Positions 42,151 through 51,557 of a DNA stretch of 59,780 bases are shown here, one piece after another. The translations under genes were made by a program, and so were the position numbers. The notes under the pieces are model-generated. The model ran no database searches. It was not told where the DNA came from and saw only the letters and a program-made list of their open reading frames with translations. Within the stretch, counting starts at the first letter, position 1, and each line of letters opens with the position of its first letter. Origin of the DNA: Desulfobacteraceae bacterium (GTDB lineage Bacteria > Desulfobacterota > Desulfobacteria > Desulfobacterales > RPRI01); assembly GCA_011391695.1 (NCBI GenBank), contig JAABQB010000014.1:1-59780 (forward strand), in the 5' to 3' direction.

Positions 42151-43212
42151 ATGCAAAGGTCTCAAATAAGTAATCTGGGGGAGAATGTTGTGCCTGAAAT
42201 AAAATTTGATCCGGAATTATGTGTCACCTGCGAGACGATCGATTGTCTTATGAAATGCCAGTATGTAAAATTTGCCGGTATTAGCGACGCAAAAGCCGAA
42301 AAATCAAAAATAAACGCCGGAGAAGAGAGTCGAGTGCTGAATGAATGCCTGACCTGTTATGCCTGCCAGGAGTATTGCCCGTACAATAACAATCCATTTT
42401 ATCTGCTCGTGGAGCGGCAGGAAGAAAAAGGGATTCTCCCGGCGCCCAAACCGATTATTGAGGAACAGCTTAGAATGATGGGCCCGAGGGGGAGGATAAC
42501 ACCGCAAAAGGTTCGCTCACCTGTGGTGAATATGTGCGCCTTTCCAATGCTTGCCGGATGTGTCAGGGGCAAACTGTTTGAAGGCGCTTCTGTGATATCG
42601 GGGAATGACATGTTCTGCAATATCATGTGGCTTCATTTTGCAAAGAACTCCGTAATCAGGGAGCGGGTTCCGAAGATGATCGACAATATAATGTCGTTTT
42701 ATCTTACGGATTCGAAAATTGACGAGATGGTCTGTTTTCACGATGAGTGTTACGGGACATATACCAGTGTGGCAGACGCCTTCGGCATTTCCGTGCCGTT
42801 TAAACCGGTTCATCTGTTTGACTATATTAGTGGTCGGCTTGATGAATTATCAGACCGGATTAAGCCGATTAATACAAAAGTCGCATACCAGCGGCCATGT
42901 TCGAACCGTTTGTCGCCGGAGACAGATAAGATGCTGGATGATATTTTCAGGAAAATAGGCGCAGAAAGAGTACCCCGAAAGTATGACCGGGAAAACGCAT
43001 TATGTTGCGGAGGAGTCCCGCGTGCCCAGCAGCGGGATGAACTGGCTGACGAGCTGGTGGAAAAAAACATCAGCGATATGCTCTCTACCGGCGCCAAATA
43101 TTGTGTATTTAACTGCCCGTTCTGCATGGCGACTCTCGGACAGGAAGTGGCGGAACATGGTTTAATGCCGATACTCGTGAGCGATCTTGTCCTGACTGCA
43201 CTGGGAGAATAA
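42151..43212 (+). CDS. Fe-S protein, HdrD/GlpC-like with CCG domain
   Basis: The 353-residue protein has an N-terminal di-cluster ferredoxin region (CVTCETIDCLMKC and CLTCYACQEYCP) and later QRPCSNR... ALCCGG, the CCG motif of heterodisulfide reductase subunit D and GlpC. It should pass electrons from the FAD oxidase encoded next to it to the membrane or to another carrier. AAGGGGG stands before the ATG. With the two genes downstream it forms a GlcD-type oxidase set. Only one complete CCG motif is clear. Confidence 0.8.
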   Translation: MQRSQISNLGENVVPEIKFDPELCVTCETIDCLMKCQYVKFAGISDAKAEKSKINAGEESRVLNECLTCYACQEYCPYNNNPFYLLVERQEEKGILPAPKPIIEEQLRMMGPRGRITPQKVRSPVVNMCAFPMLAGCVRGKLFEGASVISGNDMFCNIMWLHFAKNSVIRERVPKMIDNIMSFYLTDSKIDEMVCFHDECYGTYTSVADAFGISVPFKPVHLFDYISGRLDELSDRIKPINTKVAYQRPCSNRLSPETDKMLDDIFRKIGAERVPRKYDRENALCCGGVPRAQQRDELADELVEKNISDMLSTGAKYCVFNCPFCMATLGQEVAEHGLMPILVSDLVLTALGE

Positions 43213-43216
43213 ACCG

Positions 43217-44593
43217 ATGAATGATTTCATCAGGCAATTAGCCGAAATTACGGGACCGGGATTTGTTTCCGGGGAGCCGGAGGAGCGCTATCTTTATTCC
43301 ATGGATCAGGGAACCATGCCCCCTGTTTCGCCCGACGCAGTAGTCATGCCGGGAAGCACTGAGGAGGTGCAACAGATTATGCGCCTGGCAAACAAGCATA
43401 AAGTCCCGGTGGTGCCCATGGGGGGAGGACTGGTGCTCTCAGGGCTAACACGGGCACTTCATGGCGGCATAATTTTAGATATGAAGCGGATGAACCGTAT
43501 CCTTAAGGTCAATCCTAAAAGCCGATATGCTGTTATTGAAGGCGGAGCTTCCGAAGGTATGCTGCAGGCGTATCTAAAAAAGCATCATCCGGAACTCAAA
43601 CATTCCATGCCTGACGCCCCGCCGATAGCTACTTTGGCAGGAAATATCTGCATTCATGGATCAGGCCATCTATCGGTTCTGGGCGGATTTCATTCGGATA
43701 TGCTTACAGGAATGGAGGTTGTGCTGCCGACCGGAGAAATCGTGAAGTCGGGATCATGCAGCGTCTCTACGGACTGGTTTGCGAGGGCGCCGCTTCCTGA
43801 TCTTTCCGGGCTTTTTCTTGGATGGTCGGGAACCACGGGCGTTGTGACTAAACTCGGAATCAGACTTTTCCCCAGTTATGCTCACAATGATATGCTCATT
43901 TTCGTATGTGAGGATGCGGACCTGATGCCTGACGTCATTTCACGACTGACCGGCGTGCAGGTCGCGGAAGACATGACACCCTGGATGACGCCGAAACCGG
44001 AATGGGCCAGAGGCTTTCTGCATATAAACATCAGCTACGGTGCGCACAGTAAAAAGGAGCTTACTTTCAAACGTAACCTGCTCCAGGCATCCGTGAAGAA
44101 ATATTCCGATCAGAAAATTGCTGGTTTTCTCCCCATGCCGCCTCCCCAAAAAAGCAGGTTTTTAAAAATACCTTCGTCCGACCTGGTGACATTTGCCGAT
44201 CTCAGAAAGGGCGGCGGCTTCGAATATGTCGGAGCGATCATGGCCATCGAACATTTCGCAGAGGCCTATCGTGCCGGTCTCAACATCGCCCGGACATACA
44301 ACGTGAGCTATTCCATGGGCGCCAGAATCATCGGAGCCGGTCATGCCATGATGTTTTTTTACGCATATGCCTTTAACCGTGCGGATCCGGAAGACATAAA
44401 ACGGGCGCAGCACGCGCTCGAGGCAACCAACACAGCGGCTCTTGAAATCGGCGGGATTCCATGGAAATCGGAATTGCCCGCCCAGAAACAGATCATTGAT
44501 AAAATGGATCCCGGCACGTTTAATCTGATGAATAAGATCCGTTCCGTGCTGGATCCGAATCACATAATGAATCCGGGAAACTGGGAAAAGTGA
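43217..44593 (+). CDS. FAD-binding 2-hydroxyacid oxidase (GlcD/D-lactate dehydrogenase type)
   Basis: The 458-residue protein follows the GlcD plan: PDAVVMPGSTEEVQQIMRLANKHKVPVVPMGGG is the PCMH-type FAD-binding domain, then a GNICIHGSG segment and a C-terminal cap ending in LDPNHIMNPGNWEK, the usual end of this family. It probably oxidises D-lactate, glycolate or another 2-hydroxyacid, with Fe-S proteins on both sides taking the electrons. It is 4 bp downstream of the first Fe-S gene and 6 bp upstream of the second. Confidence 0.88.
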   Translation: MNDFIRQLAEITGPGFVSGEPEERYLYSMDQGTMPPVSPDAVVMPGSTEEVQQIMRLANKHKVPVVPMGGGLVLSGLTRALHGGIILDMKRMNRILKVNPKSRYAVIEGGASEGMLQAYLKKHHPELKHSMPDAPPIATLAGNICIHGSGHLSVLGGFHSDMLTGMEVVLPTGEIVKSGSCSVSTDWFARAPLPDLSGLFLGWSGTTGVVTKLGIRLFPSYAHNDMLIFVCEDADLMPDVISRLTGVQVAEDMTPWMTPKPEWARGFLHINISYGAHSKKELTFKRNLLQASVKKYSDQKIAGFLPMPPPQKSRFLKIPSSDLVTFADLRKGGGFEYVGAIMAIEHFAEAYRAGLNIARTYNVSYSMGARIIGAGHAMMFFYAYAFNRADPEDIKRAQHALEATNTAALEIGGIPWKSELPAQKQIIDKMDPGTFNLMNKIRSVLDPNHIMNPGNWEK

Positions 44594-44599
44594 TTAATC

Positions 44600-45757
44600 A
44601 TGCTGCATGAAGAAATACTTCACCGATGTTTTCGCTGCGGTTACTGTAAGATGCCTTCCAGCTATATCGATCTGAACTGCCCATCTTATCTGGCCTTCCG
44701 GTTTGAAACCTATTCGCCGGGAGGACGTATGTGGCTTCTCAGGGCCTGGCTGGATGGAAAGATTACGTTAAGTCAGAGATTTGCTGAAATCATGTTTTCC
44801 TGCACCGCGTGCGGCAACTGCACCGAACATTGTCCGTTTCCCGGTTTTAAAAACCTTTTGCTGGAGGCTTTTACATCGGGGAGGGAATCTTTTCTGGATG
44901 ACGGACTCGTCCCGGCCGGGGTGAGAGATTATCTCACAAGGATGCAGCTTCACGGAAACCCCTACGGCCTGCCGGGGAAAAAACGGGCAGACTGGGCCGC
45001 AGGGACTGATATCGCACCGTTTACTGACCAGGAATATCTGTTTTATGCGGGTGATGAAGGCTCTTACGATAATCGCGGCCAGGAGATAGCCCGTTCCGCT
45101 TCCAGATTGCTTGCAAAGGCCGGCATCTCTTTCGGCATTTTAACCGGAGGTGAAAATTCAGACGGAAATGATGTAAGGGCATCGGGCGAAACAGCCCTGT
45201 TTGAAGATCTGGCAAAAAAAAATACGGATCTCTTCAATAATAAAAATGTAAAAAAAATCATCACATTGTCTCCCCACAGCTTTAATTCGTTTAAAAAAGA
45301 TTATCCTAAACTGGGCGGGAATTATCAGGTTTTTCATTACACGCAGATCCTGGCGTTTAACATGGGGAAGCTGAAATTCCGGGAGAATCCGGAGCCTGTT
45401 CTGGCAACATACCATGATCCATGTTACCTTGGCCGCCATAACCTTGATTACTATTCACCGCGGATGATGCTCTCGGCGGTTCCAGGTATTAAGATTGCCG
45501 AGATGGACCGGAATAAGAAGAATGCTCTGTGCTGCGGAGGCGGGGGAGGAAATTTATTTACGAACGTCCTGTCATCCGGTTATGAAAGCCCTGCACGTTC
45601 CCGTGCCCGAGAAGCTAAAGCCACCGGCGCAAAGATCATTGCCGTTTCCTGCCCCCTGTGCGCTATCATGCTGGAAGATGCTGTTAAGACGGAAGGGCTT
45701 GCCGGAGATTTGCGGGTCATGGAAATATCCGAAATCATAAATGACCGTATCATGTAA
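44600..45757 (+). CDS. Fe-S protein with two CCG-type motifs (GlpC/HdrD-like)
   Basis: The 385-residue protein has 4Fe-4S motifs near its N-terminus (CFRCGYCKM and CTACGNCTEHCPFP) and, in the C-terminal half, YHDPCYLGRHN and ALCCGGGGGN, with a final VSCPLCAIML. This is the pattern of GlcF, GlpC and HdrD proteins. It is the second Fe-S partner of the GlcD-like oxidase. Having two such subunits for one oxidase is known from anaerobic lactate-oxidising sets. Confidence 0.83.
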   Translation: MLHEEILHRCFRCGYCKMPSSYIDLNCPSYLAFRFETYSPGGRMWLLRAWLDGKITLSQRFAEIMFSCTACGNCTEHCPFPGFKNLLLEAFTSGRESFLDDGLVPAGVRDYLTRMQLHGNPYGLPGKKRADWAAGTDIAPFTDQEYLFYAGDEGSYDNRGQEIARSASRLLAKAGISFGILTGGENSDGNDVRASGETALFEDLAKKNTDLFNNKNVKKIITLSPHSFNSFKKDYPKLGGNYQVFHYTQILAFNMGKLKFRENPEPVLATYHDPCYLGRHNLDYYSPRMMLSAVPGIKIAEMDRNKKNALCCGGGGGNLFTNVLSSGYESPARSRAREAKATGAKIIAVSCPLCAIMLEDAVKTEGLAGDLRVMEISEIINDRIM

Positions 45758-45793
45758 TTCGCATAGTATCGACAAATAAAAAAGGAGTCGTCC

Positions 45794-46972
45794 GTGGAGC
45801 AATGCATACAAGTATTGAATACCGGTCTTCGTGGCGTAACCGTTGCCAGCACCAGAATCAGCGATGTGATCGGAGATCAGGGGAAATTGATCTACCGCGG
45901 CTATTTGATAAAGGATCTGGCTGAAAAGACCTGCTTTGAGGAAATCATTCACTTGCTGCTGTTCGAAAAGCTGCCCAATCAGGAAGAGCTGGCTGCCCTT
46001 AAAAAGCAACTGGTTACCGAACGTGGTCTTCCCCAAGAAGTAATCGCGGCACTTAAAACCCGTCCGGCCAAAGCGCTTCCCATGGATATTTTACAGGCGT
46101 CCACATCAATGCTGGCTCACCATGACGACGATGTTAACAATCAAACCCGTGAAGCTGCTTTGCGCATGGGCATTCGATTAATTGCAAAACTGGCTACAGT
46201 TGTAGCGGCATGGGAGCGCATTCGCAATGGGATGGAGCCGGTGGCCCCTGATCCTGACCTGGACCACGCGGCCAATTTTCTTTACATGCTGTCTGGGAGG
46301 AAACCGGAGACGGAAGTGGTCCGTTATTTTGATGCGGCGCTGGTTCTGCACGCTGAACACTCCTTCAATGCATCAACTTTTACAGCCCGGCAGGTGGCAT
46401 CCACACGCGCCCATATCTATGCAGCTGTTGCTGCGGCAATCGGATCGCTTTCAGGCGAATTGCACGGAGGCGCCAATGTACGCGTGATGCTCATGTTGCT
46501 TGATATCGGCAGTATTAGCCGTGTCGAAACTTATGTTAACCGGATTTTAGACGAAGGCAAATTAATTATGGGATTAGGGCATGCTGTTTACAAGACCGAT
46601 GATCCACGGGCTCATATTCTGGCACCCATGTCGAAACGCATGGGTGAAATAGCCGGCGATACCAGATGGTACGAGATCTCGAAGATGCTGGAGAAAAAGG
46701 GCAAAGAAGTTTTCAAGCGCCGCAAGGGGACTGATATTTATCTTAATGTCGATTTCTACAGCGCGTCTCTGTACTATTCCATGGGCATACCGGTGGATCT
46801 TTACACCCCTCTGTTTGCCATTTCGCGTATCTCCGGATGGGTGGCCCATGTTCTGGAAGAGCAATTTGCAGAGGCAGCTCCCAAGGCAATCTTGTATCGT
46901 CCCGAATCCGACTACGTTGGTGATTATTGCGGGCCCGATTCCTGCGAATTTGTTCCCATCCATCAGCGTTGA
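45794..46972 (+). CDS. Citrate synthase family protein
   Basis: Translation starts at GTG 45794 after AAAAAGGAG. The 392-residue protein has HAEHSFNASTFTARQVAST with a catalytic His, GELHGGANV, LGHAVYKTDDPRA with the second His and the RPESDYVG segment near the C-terminus. It condenses acetyl-CoA or propionyl-CoA with oxaloacetate; citrate and 2-methylcitrate synthase are not separable by eye. Its place after the hydroxyacid oxidase set suggests carbon from that oxidation enters the TCA cycle. Confidence 0.87.
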   Translation: MEQCIQVLNTGLRGVTVASTRISDVIGDQGKLIYRGYLIKDLAEKTCFEEIIHLLLFEKLPNQEELAALKKQLVTERGLPQEVIAALKTRPAKALPMDILQASTSMLAHHDDDVNNQTREAALRMGIRLIAKLATVVAAWERIRNGMEPVAPDPDLDHAANFLYMLSGRKPETEVVRYFDAALVLHAEHSFNASTFTARQVASTRAHIYAAVAAAIGSLSGELHGGANVRVMLMLLDIGSISRVETYVNRILDEGKLIMGLGHAVYKTDDPRAHILAPMSKRMGEIAGDTRWYEISKMLEKKGKEVFKRRKGTDIYLNVDFYSASLYYSMGIPVDLYTPLFAISRISGWVAHVLEEQFAEAAPKAILYRPESDYVGDYCGPDSCEFVPIHQR

Positions 46973-46991
46973 TATCAATTGTCCGGTAAAC

Positions 46992-47945
46992 ATGGAAATC
47001 GATAACACTATTGTTAAAGCGGCGGCGCAGTGGGATTTTAAGTTAACAAATATCCGCAGGGATATTCCAATAGCGGGGAGTCCTGAACGCTGTGAGCTCA
47101 GGTCCGTCATAGAGTGCGATAACAACAGGTTTTATCTCCTTGAAAGTATTTTCGACACTGACATCAATCATAAATTAAGAATAATTTCCTGTCTAAATTT
47201 TCTTTCCAGCAAGGGACTGCCCTCTTTAAATCCATATCTCTGTGCAAGAAATAACGAATATATAGTCGATTGTGACGACAGATTCTGGCAGATTTCGCCA
47301 TTTGTTCAAGGGGCGGTTCTGGACCGCCCGGAATATATCTTCGATAAGTGGCGGGGTAAAGTGATGGCGGAGTTTCTGATTGAATTGAGAAAAAAGTCGA
47401 CGGAGCTTCCCTGTCTTAGCAGTCTCACTTCATTTTCAATAAAAGATTATATTTCTAAACTCATATCTCAGATTAAAACAAATGATCAGGAAGTGCTTGG
47501 TAAAATCGGACCGGTAATAAGCTTTCTTGAAAACCGGTTTATGAAAGTTCATGACATGCTTCCCGTTTCGTTTTGTCACGGAGATTTTCATCCGTTAAAT
47601 ATCATATGGTCAAAAGATTCGATAAAGGCTGTCATAGACTGGGAATTTCTGGGGATGAAACCCGAAATATACGATGCGGCAAACCTTATAGGTTGTATCG
47701 GAATTGAAGATCCTCAAGGGCTACTTGGCAATCTTGCAAAAGTTTTTATCGGGGATTTGAAAAAGTCGGGATTAATATCGAAGATAAGCCTGGATGTTTT
47801 TGTTGAGTTTGTTATTGCGGTGCGTTTTGCATGGCTTTCTGAATGGCTCCGGCATAAAGACATTGAAATGATCGAGCTTGAAACCGTGTATATGAATCTT
47901 CTTGCGGATAATTACGATATGCTGAAAAATGCCTGGGGGATATGA
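46992..47945 (+). CDS. Aminoglycoside-phosphotransferase-like kinase (APH family)
   Basis: ATG 46992 is chosen; the longer frame starting at 46746 lies within citrate synthase. The 317-residue protein has the APH catalytic loop SFCHGDFHPLNII and the metal site AVIDWEFLGMKPEIYD. Members phosphorylate homoserine, choline, fructosamine and antibiotics; the substrate here is unknown. The start follows citrate synthase by 19 bp, so co-transcription is possible. There is no strong ribosome site. Confidence 0.8.
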   Translation: MEIDNTIVKAAAQWDFKLTNIRRDIPIAGSPERCELRSVIECDNNRFYLLESIFDTDINHKLRIISCLNFLSSKGLPSLNPYLCARNNEYIVDCDDRFWQISPFVQGAVLDRPEYIFDKWRGKVMAEFLIELRKKSTELPCLSSLTSFSIKDYISKLISQIKTNDQEVLGKIGPVISFLENRFMKVHDMLPVSFCHGDFHPLNIIWSKDSIKAVIDWEFLGMKPEIYDAANLIGCIGIEDPQGLLGNLAKVFIGDLKKSGLISKISLDVFVEFVIAVRFAWLSEWLRHKDIEMIELETVYMNLLADNYDMLKNAWGI

Positions 47946-48008
47946 ACAGAAAAAGACTACAGGCCATCAGATGTAAAGTCCACCGTAACTCATCCCTGCT
48001 CGAAGTGA

Positions 48009-49163
48009 TTAGTTTTGTCTCAGTTTATCCCGAATCGCGAGAAGATCGCAAACCGGCAGGATGGAGATCTTATCCTGAACGGGATAACTTTGTCGTCCCG
48101 GGTAGATGATCCATAAATGATCGAGATTTAATGTTTCCAGCGCAGTTCGCATCGATTTTGTTACAGCAGGCGCTTCGTTGAATTTAAACTCTATTCCGTA
48201 TCGACGTCCCTTGTGCAGGAAAAAAAGGTCAAGTTCAGCGCCGCTGTAGGTTGACCAGAAAAAGGCCTGCGCGGGTTTGACTGTCAGCAGTGTCTGTTCA
48301 AGGGCAAAGCCTTCCCAGGATGCGCCAACCCTTGGATGTCCAAGAAGGCTGTGGTAATCGGGAAGGCTGAGTAATTTATGGAGGATCCCCGAATCCCGAA
48401 AATAGATTTTGGGGGCTTTAACCTGACGCTTGCCTATATTTTCATGCCAGGGCTGCAACTGCCGGATCATGAAGGTGCCGGTAAGGATATCGAGATAGGA
48501 GCGCATAGTCTTGTCGGATAGTCCCATGGCACGACCCAGTTCCGATGCATTCCAGATTTGACCGTGATAATGAGCCAGCATTGTCCAGAAACGGCGCATG
48601 GCTGCAGAGTGAATAGAAATGCCGAGATGAGGGATGTCACGCTCCAGGAAGGTTCGAATGAAACCTTCAAGCCAGGCCATGCTGTCTTCATCAGAGTCGG
48701 CAAGAAAAGAGCGGGGAAATCCGCCTTTCAGCCACAGCGCTTTTTCTGATTCAGAATTGATTTCCTGTAATGTAAACCCAGATAGCTCTATAAATTCCAG
48801 ACGACCGGCAAGGCTTTCCGATGCATTCTTCATGATATCCGGAGAGGCGCTACCTAAAATGAGAAAGCGTGTCCGGTTCATGGGACGATCAACAAGAACC
48901 CTTAGGACCTTGAACAAACCGGGCATCTCCTGGATCTCGTCCAGAACGGCAATCCCTTTTAGAGATCCGAGCATAAGTTCTGGATTTTGCAGACGTATCA
49001 GATCAGGCTGGGATTCGAGATCAAAATAAACCGTGTCTTGACCTTCTCCAAACATCCGTGCAAGAGTCGTTTTCCCGCATTGTCGCGGACCAAGAAGGGC
49101 TGTGACTGGAGAACGCTGAACCGCGATTGATAATTGTTCAAGATAAGATGGTCTGTTAATCAT
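48009..49163 (-). CDS. AAA ATPase with DUF4143 (COG1373)
   Basis: ATG at 49163 is favoured because a consensus promoter ends 7 bp upstream. The 384-residue protein has the Walker A motif LLGPRQCGKTTLA, a Walker B strand (GIAVLDEIQE), the sensor stretch RTRFLILGSASP, a helix-turn-helix-like middle and a C-terminal DUF4143 nuclease-fold-like domain (GAELDLFFLHKGRRYGIEFKF). Such proteins are common solitary accessory genes of unknown role, often gained by transfer. The RYGIEFKF strand resembles the core of PD-(D/E)XK nucleases. Confidence 0.87.
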   Translation of the reverse strand: MINRPSYLEQLSIAVQRSPVTALLGPRQCGKTTLARMFGEGQDTVYFDLESQPDLIRLQNPELMLGSLKGIAVLDEIQEMPGLFKVLRVLVDRPMNRTRFLILGSASPDIMKNASESLAGRLEFIELSGFTLQEINSESEKALWLKGGFPRSFLADSDEDSMAWLEGFIRTFLERDIPHLGISIHSAAMRRFWTMLAHYHGQIWNASELGRAMGLSDKTMRSYLDILTGTFMIRQLQPWHENIGKRQVKAPKIYFRDSGILHKLLSLPDYHSLLGHPRVGASWEGFALEQTLLTVKPAQAFFWSTYSGAELDLFFLHKGRRYGIEFKFNEAPAVTKSMRTALETLNLDHLWIIYPGRQSYPVQDKISILPVCDLLAIRDKLRQN

Positions 49164-49170
49164 GGAGCTT

Positions 49171-49198
49171 ATTATACATTGAATATTCGGAGTGTCAA
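49171..49198 (-). promoter_or_regulatory. Consensus sigma-70 promoter, likely leaderless transcript
   Basis: On the minus strand TTGACA (49198-49193) and TATAAT (49176-49171) are perfect consensus boxes with a 16-bp spacer. Only 7 bp separate the -10 box from ATG 49163, so transcription should start at or next to the A of the start codon. Confidence 0.8.
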
Positions 49199-49402
49199 TA
49201 CGAATTTTCAAGCATATCTCTCGCTGCCTCGTTTTACAGTCACAGCCCCCGAATACCCCAAATCCATCTTCCGCTTCTTCCGCTAAAAGCCGACATAACC
49301 ATTACGGTTTATGAAGCTCCCCGCAGCAATCTGTAGTCAGCCTGAGGCGGATTCGACCGCATTCCCAGCCGCGAGCAAATGGAATGTGCTCACTGTTTCG
49401 GT

Positions 49403-50461
49403 TCAAGTGCCCGCGTATTCACGTTTAGCTTTCCGGACCTCATTCTCATACACGTCCTTAGAAAAATTTCCTGCACGGTAGCCCTGCTTAAGGTCACGGA
49501 TTTTATTCCCGTATCTTTCTTTGAGTTCCTGAACGATTCTTTTGTATTCTGATTTGCTTATTCTTGCAGCCTTATAGGCAGATTTTGCTGAAGCAACATT
49601 CCATTTACCATGCTCGGTTTTGCCGGTGGTGCCTGATGAAGCAGCCCGGGGTTTTTCTGACCCACCGGATTTATTGGTCTCAACAGCGGAATCCTGCGGG
49701 CTGATCACTCTCGTATCATTTGTTCCATTAATCATTGCACGGTACAGCACCACCCCGATAATAACAATTAAAATAACTGCCAGTATATACTTCACGTATT
49801 GTGGGATGCCACCGGGTAAAGAAACGCCCGGCCGTGGAGAACTCGATTGCGGCATACGGTGGTGCATACCGCCATAGGGAAACAGCAGTTCGCTGCCTTG
49901 CTCGCCGGATTCGGCAATGCGCTCAGGTATCAGCCGGGGTGTTGCAAATCGTGGAATGCTGTAAATGCGTGTCGTCTGCGGAATACCTTTGAGCTCTTTA
50001 TAGCCGACTTCCTGTGCAGGCACCTCGGCCTTGTTCATGGCCATGAATACAGCTTCGCTCAGATAAATCTCGTCGGCAGGAGCAATCCCTTCAATGCGTG
50101 ACGCGACATTAACGGGCTCGCCGAAAATATCCTTCTTGGTAACCCGCACTTCACCCAAATTTGCCGCCACGCGTATATGTATGCGCTTATCTTCCGGCGC
50201 ATTCAGATTATACTCGTGCATGGCATCCTGTAACGCCATGGCACATAGCATTGCGTCGGTGGGTGAACGGAATGTGATAAGCAGGGCGTCGCCGATACTT
50301 TTGACTACAATGCCTTTAAAACGTTTTATCAGCGGGAGTAGAGTACCGTCAAAAGTCTGCAAAAGATGCGCATTTTCGGCTCGCGACTGCCGGCTCGTCG
50401 TGGCCGTAAAGCCGGCGATATCGACAAAGAGTATCGTAAGATTTTCAGTTTTTATATCCAT
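49403..50461 (-). CDS. Class III nucleotide cyclase with C-terminal TM and repeat region
   Basis: The 352-residue protein has an N-terminal class III cyclase domain (LFVDIAGFT and SIGDALLITF hold the two metal Asp; EPVNVASRIE holds the Asn and Arg of the catalytic site), a Pro-rich linker, one membrane helix (ILAVILIVIIGVVLYRAM) and a C-terminal charged region with two short repeats (SKSEYKRIVQELKERY, SKDVYENEVRKAKREY). The domain lies before the helix, so the catalytic part is in the cytoplasm. The C-terminal repeats look like SHOCT-type segments. It probably makes cAMP. Confidence 0.85.
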   Translation of the reverse strand: MDIKTENLTILFVDIAGFTATTSRQSRAENAHLLQTFDGTLLPLIKRFKGIVVKSIGDALLITFRSPTDAMLCAMALQDAMHEYNLNAPEDKRIHIRVAANLGEVRVTKKDIFGEPVNVASRIEGIAPADEIYLSEAVFMAMNKAEVPAQEVGYKELKGIPQTTRIYSIPRFATPRLIPERIAESGEQGSELLFPYGGMHHRMPQSSSPRPGVSLPGGIPQYVKYILAVILIVIIGVVLYRAMINGTNDTRVISPQDSAVETNKSGGSEKPRAASSGTTGKTEHGKWNVASAKSAYKAARISKSEYKRIVQELKERYGNKIRDLKQGYRAGNFSKDVYENEVRKAKREYAGT

Positions 50462-50549
50462 ATACCCAGCTTTTTTGGAGAAAGAATTCCAGGGAAACTT
50501 TTTTTACGGTATATTTTATAGCTCAATTGAGATTGTGTGTCAAACGGAC

Positions 50550-51311
50550 TCACGAAGCCGGCAGTTTTATAAATATGTAGCCTCCGCCTTTAAACCCAAA
50601 TGGCCTTAAAAGATTATGGTAATTGCTGAAAATGCCTTTGCAGAACGTGTCAAAAGTAATTTTGTAAGGCCTCTTCTGCTCAGGGTCCACGTCGAGAATT
50701 GTAACATCACCGGTTTTCGTATCAAAACCCCCGACCGGTGAAATATGAGGTATGTTAAGAGACCGTAGAAACGCGCCCTGGTCGAAGTGGGCTATGATGA
50801 GGCAAATCTCCTTAATTTCAAAATCGGAAAGCCTGTTCCGCAGAACTTCTCTTACCTTTTCTGATTGACCGGAATTCTCCGGGGCCTCAATTATTTCAAT
50901 CTCTTTATATTCTATTCCATACTCATTAAGGCTGCTTTTCACAATCTCGCCAAGAAGCGGCAGCGGGAGGCCGCGTTTTCCATTGTCTCCCTTTTCACTC
51001 ATTCTTTCCTTCCAGTTTCCAGTCCTGACTTTTTCCAGAATATCCATCTGGCTGGCCGGAATAAAGTTGCTCCCCTGCTTTTCTCTTAAGGCATTTACGA
51101 CCGAAACCACAGTAGCAACCGAGCAGGACGCTTCATGATATTGTTTCACATGGTGCTTTAAAAGCGAGGCTTTAAGCTTATTGCCGCCTGTTTGAATGGA
51201 ATCGGAGATATACTCCGCCTCGCTGCGCCCGAAAGCTCCCGTCCCCGTGATTTTGTGGAAAAAGTACAGACTATAAAAAAAAGTATGTATGATGATTCTG
51301 CGAAGATTCAT
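50550..51311 (-). CDS. Phytochelatin-synthase-like papain-fold protein
   Basis: The 253-residue protein has Cys63 (HEASCSVATVVSVVNAL), His189 (IPHISPVGGFD) and Asp207 (TILDVDP), the Cys-His-Asp triad and spacing of phytochelatin synthase. The segment between the catalytic His and Asp matches the glutathione-binding family. Bacterial members mostly hydrolyse glutathione or its conjugates. The hydrophobic N-terminus may be a signal or anchor. It stands alone between a cyclase and a small secreted protein. Confidence 0.75.
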   Translation of the reverse strand: MNLRRIIIHTFFYSLYFFHKITGTGAFGRSEAEYISDSIQTGGNKLKASLLKHHVKQYHEASCSVATVVSVVNALREKQGSNFIPASQMDILEKVRTGNWKERMSEKGDNGKRGLPLPLLGEIVKSSLNEYGIEYKEIEIIEAPENSGQSEKVREVLRNRLSDFEIKEICLIIAHFDQGAFLRSLNIPHISPVGGFDTKTGDVTILDVDPEQKRPYKITFDTFCKGIFSNYHNLLRPFGFKGGGYIFIKLPAS

Positions 51312-51557
51312 ATATTTTTTCTGCTGTTTTGTTTCATCTCTCGGAATGCGGATAATAGTCCTTTAATTCATATTCTCGGGGATGGAAAGAAATATTGATG
51401 GTAGGAGGAAGGAAGCAACCAAATGACCAAACAACCTATTTGCCAGAACGCACCGGGAGTGCCCGGCCGAAGCTGTAGTCGTACGACCGGCGACCCCAGA
51501 GCCGCCTGCCATTGGTGAAATTGAAGCTGGCAGATTTGGAAGCTGTTTTTTGGGTTC

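Noticed and set aside
46746-46991. Longer frame of the APH-like kinase
   Set aside because: It lies fully inside citrate synthase in another frame; kinase-like sequence starts only after 46992.
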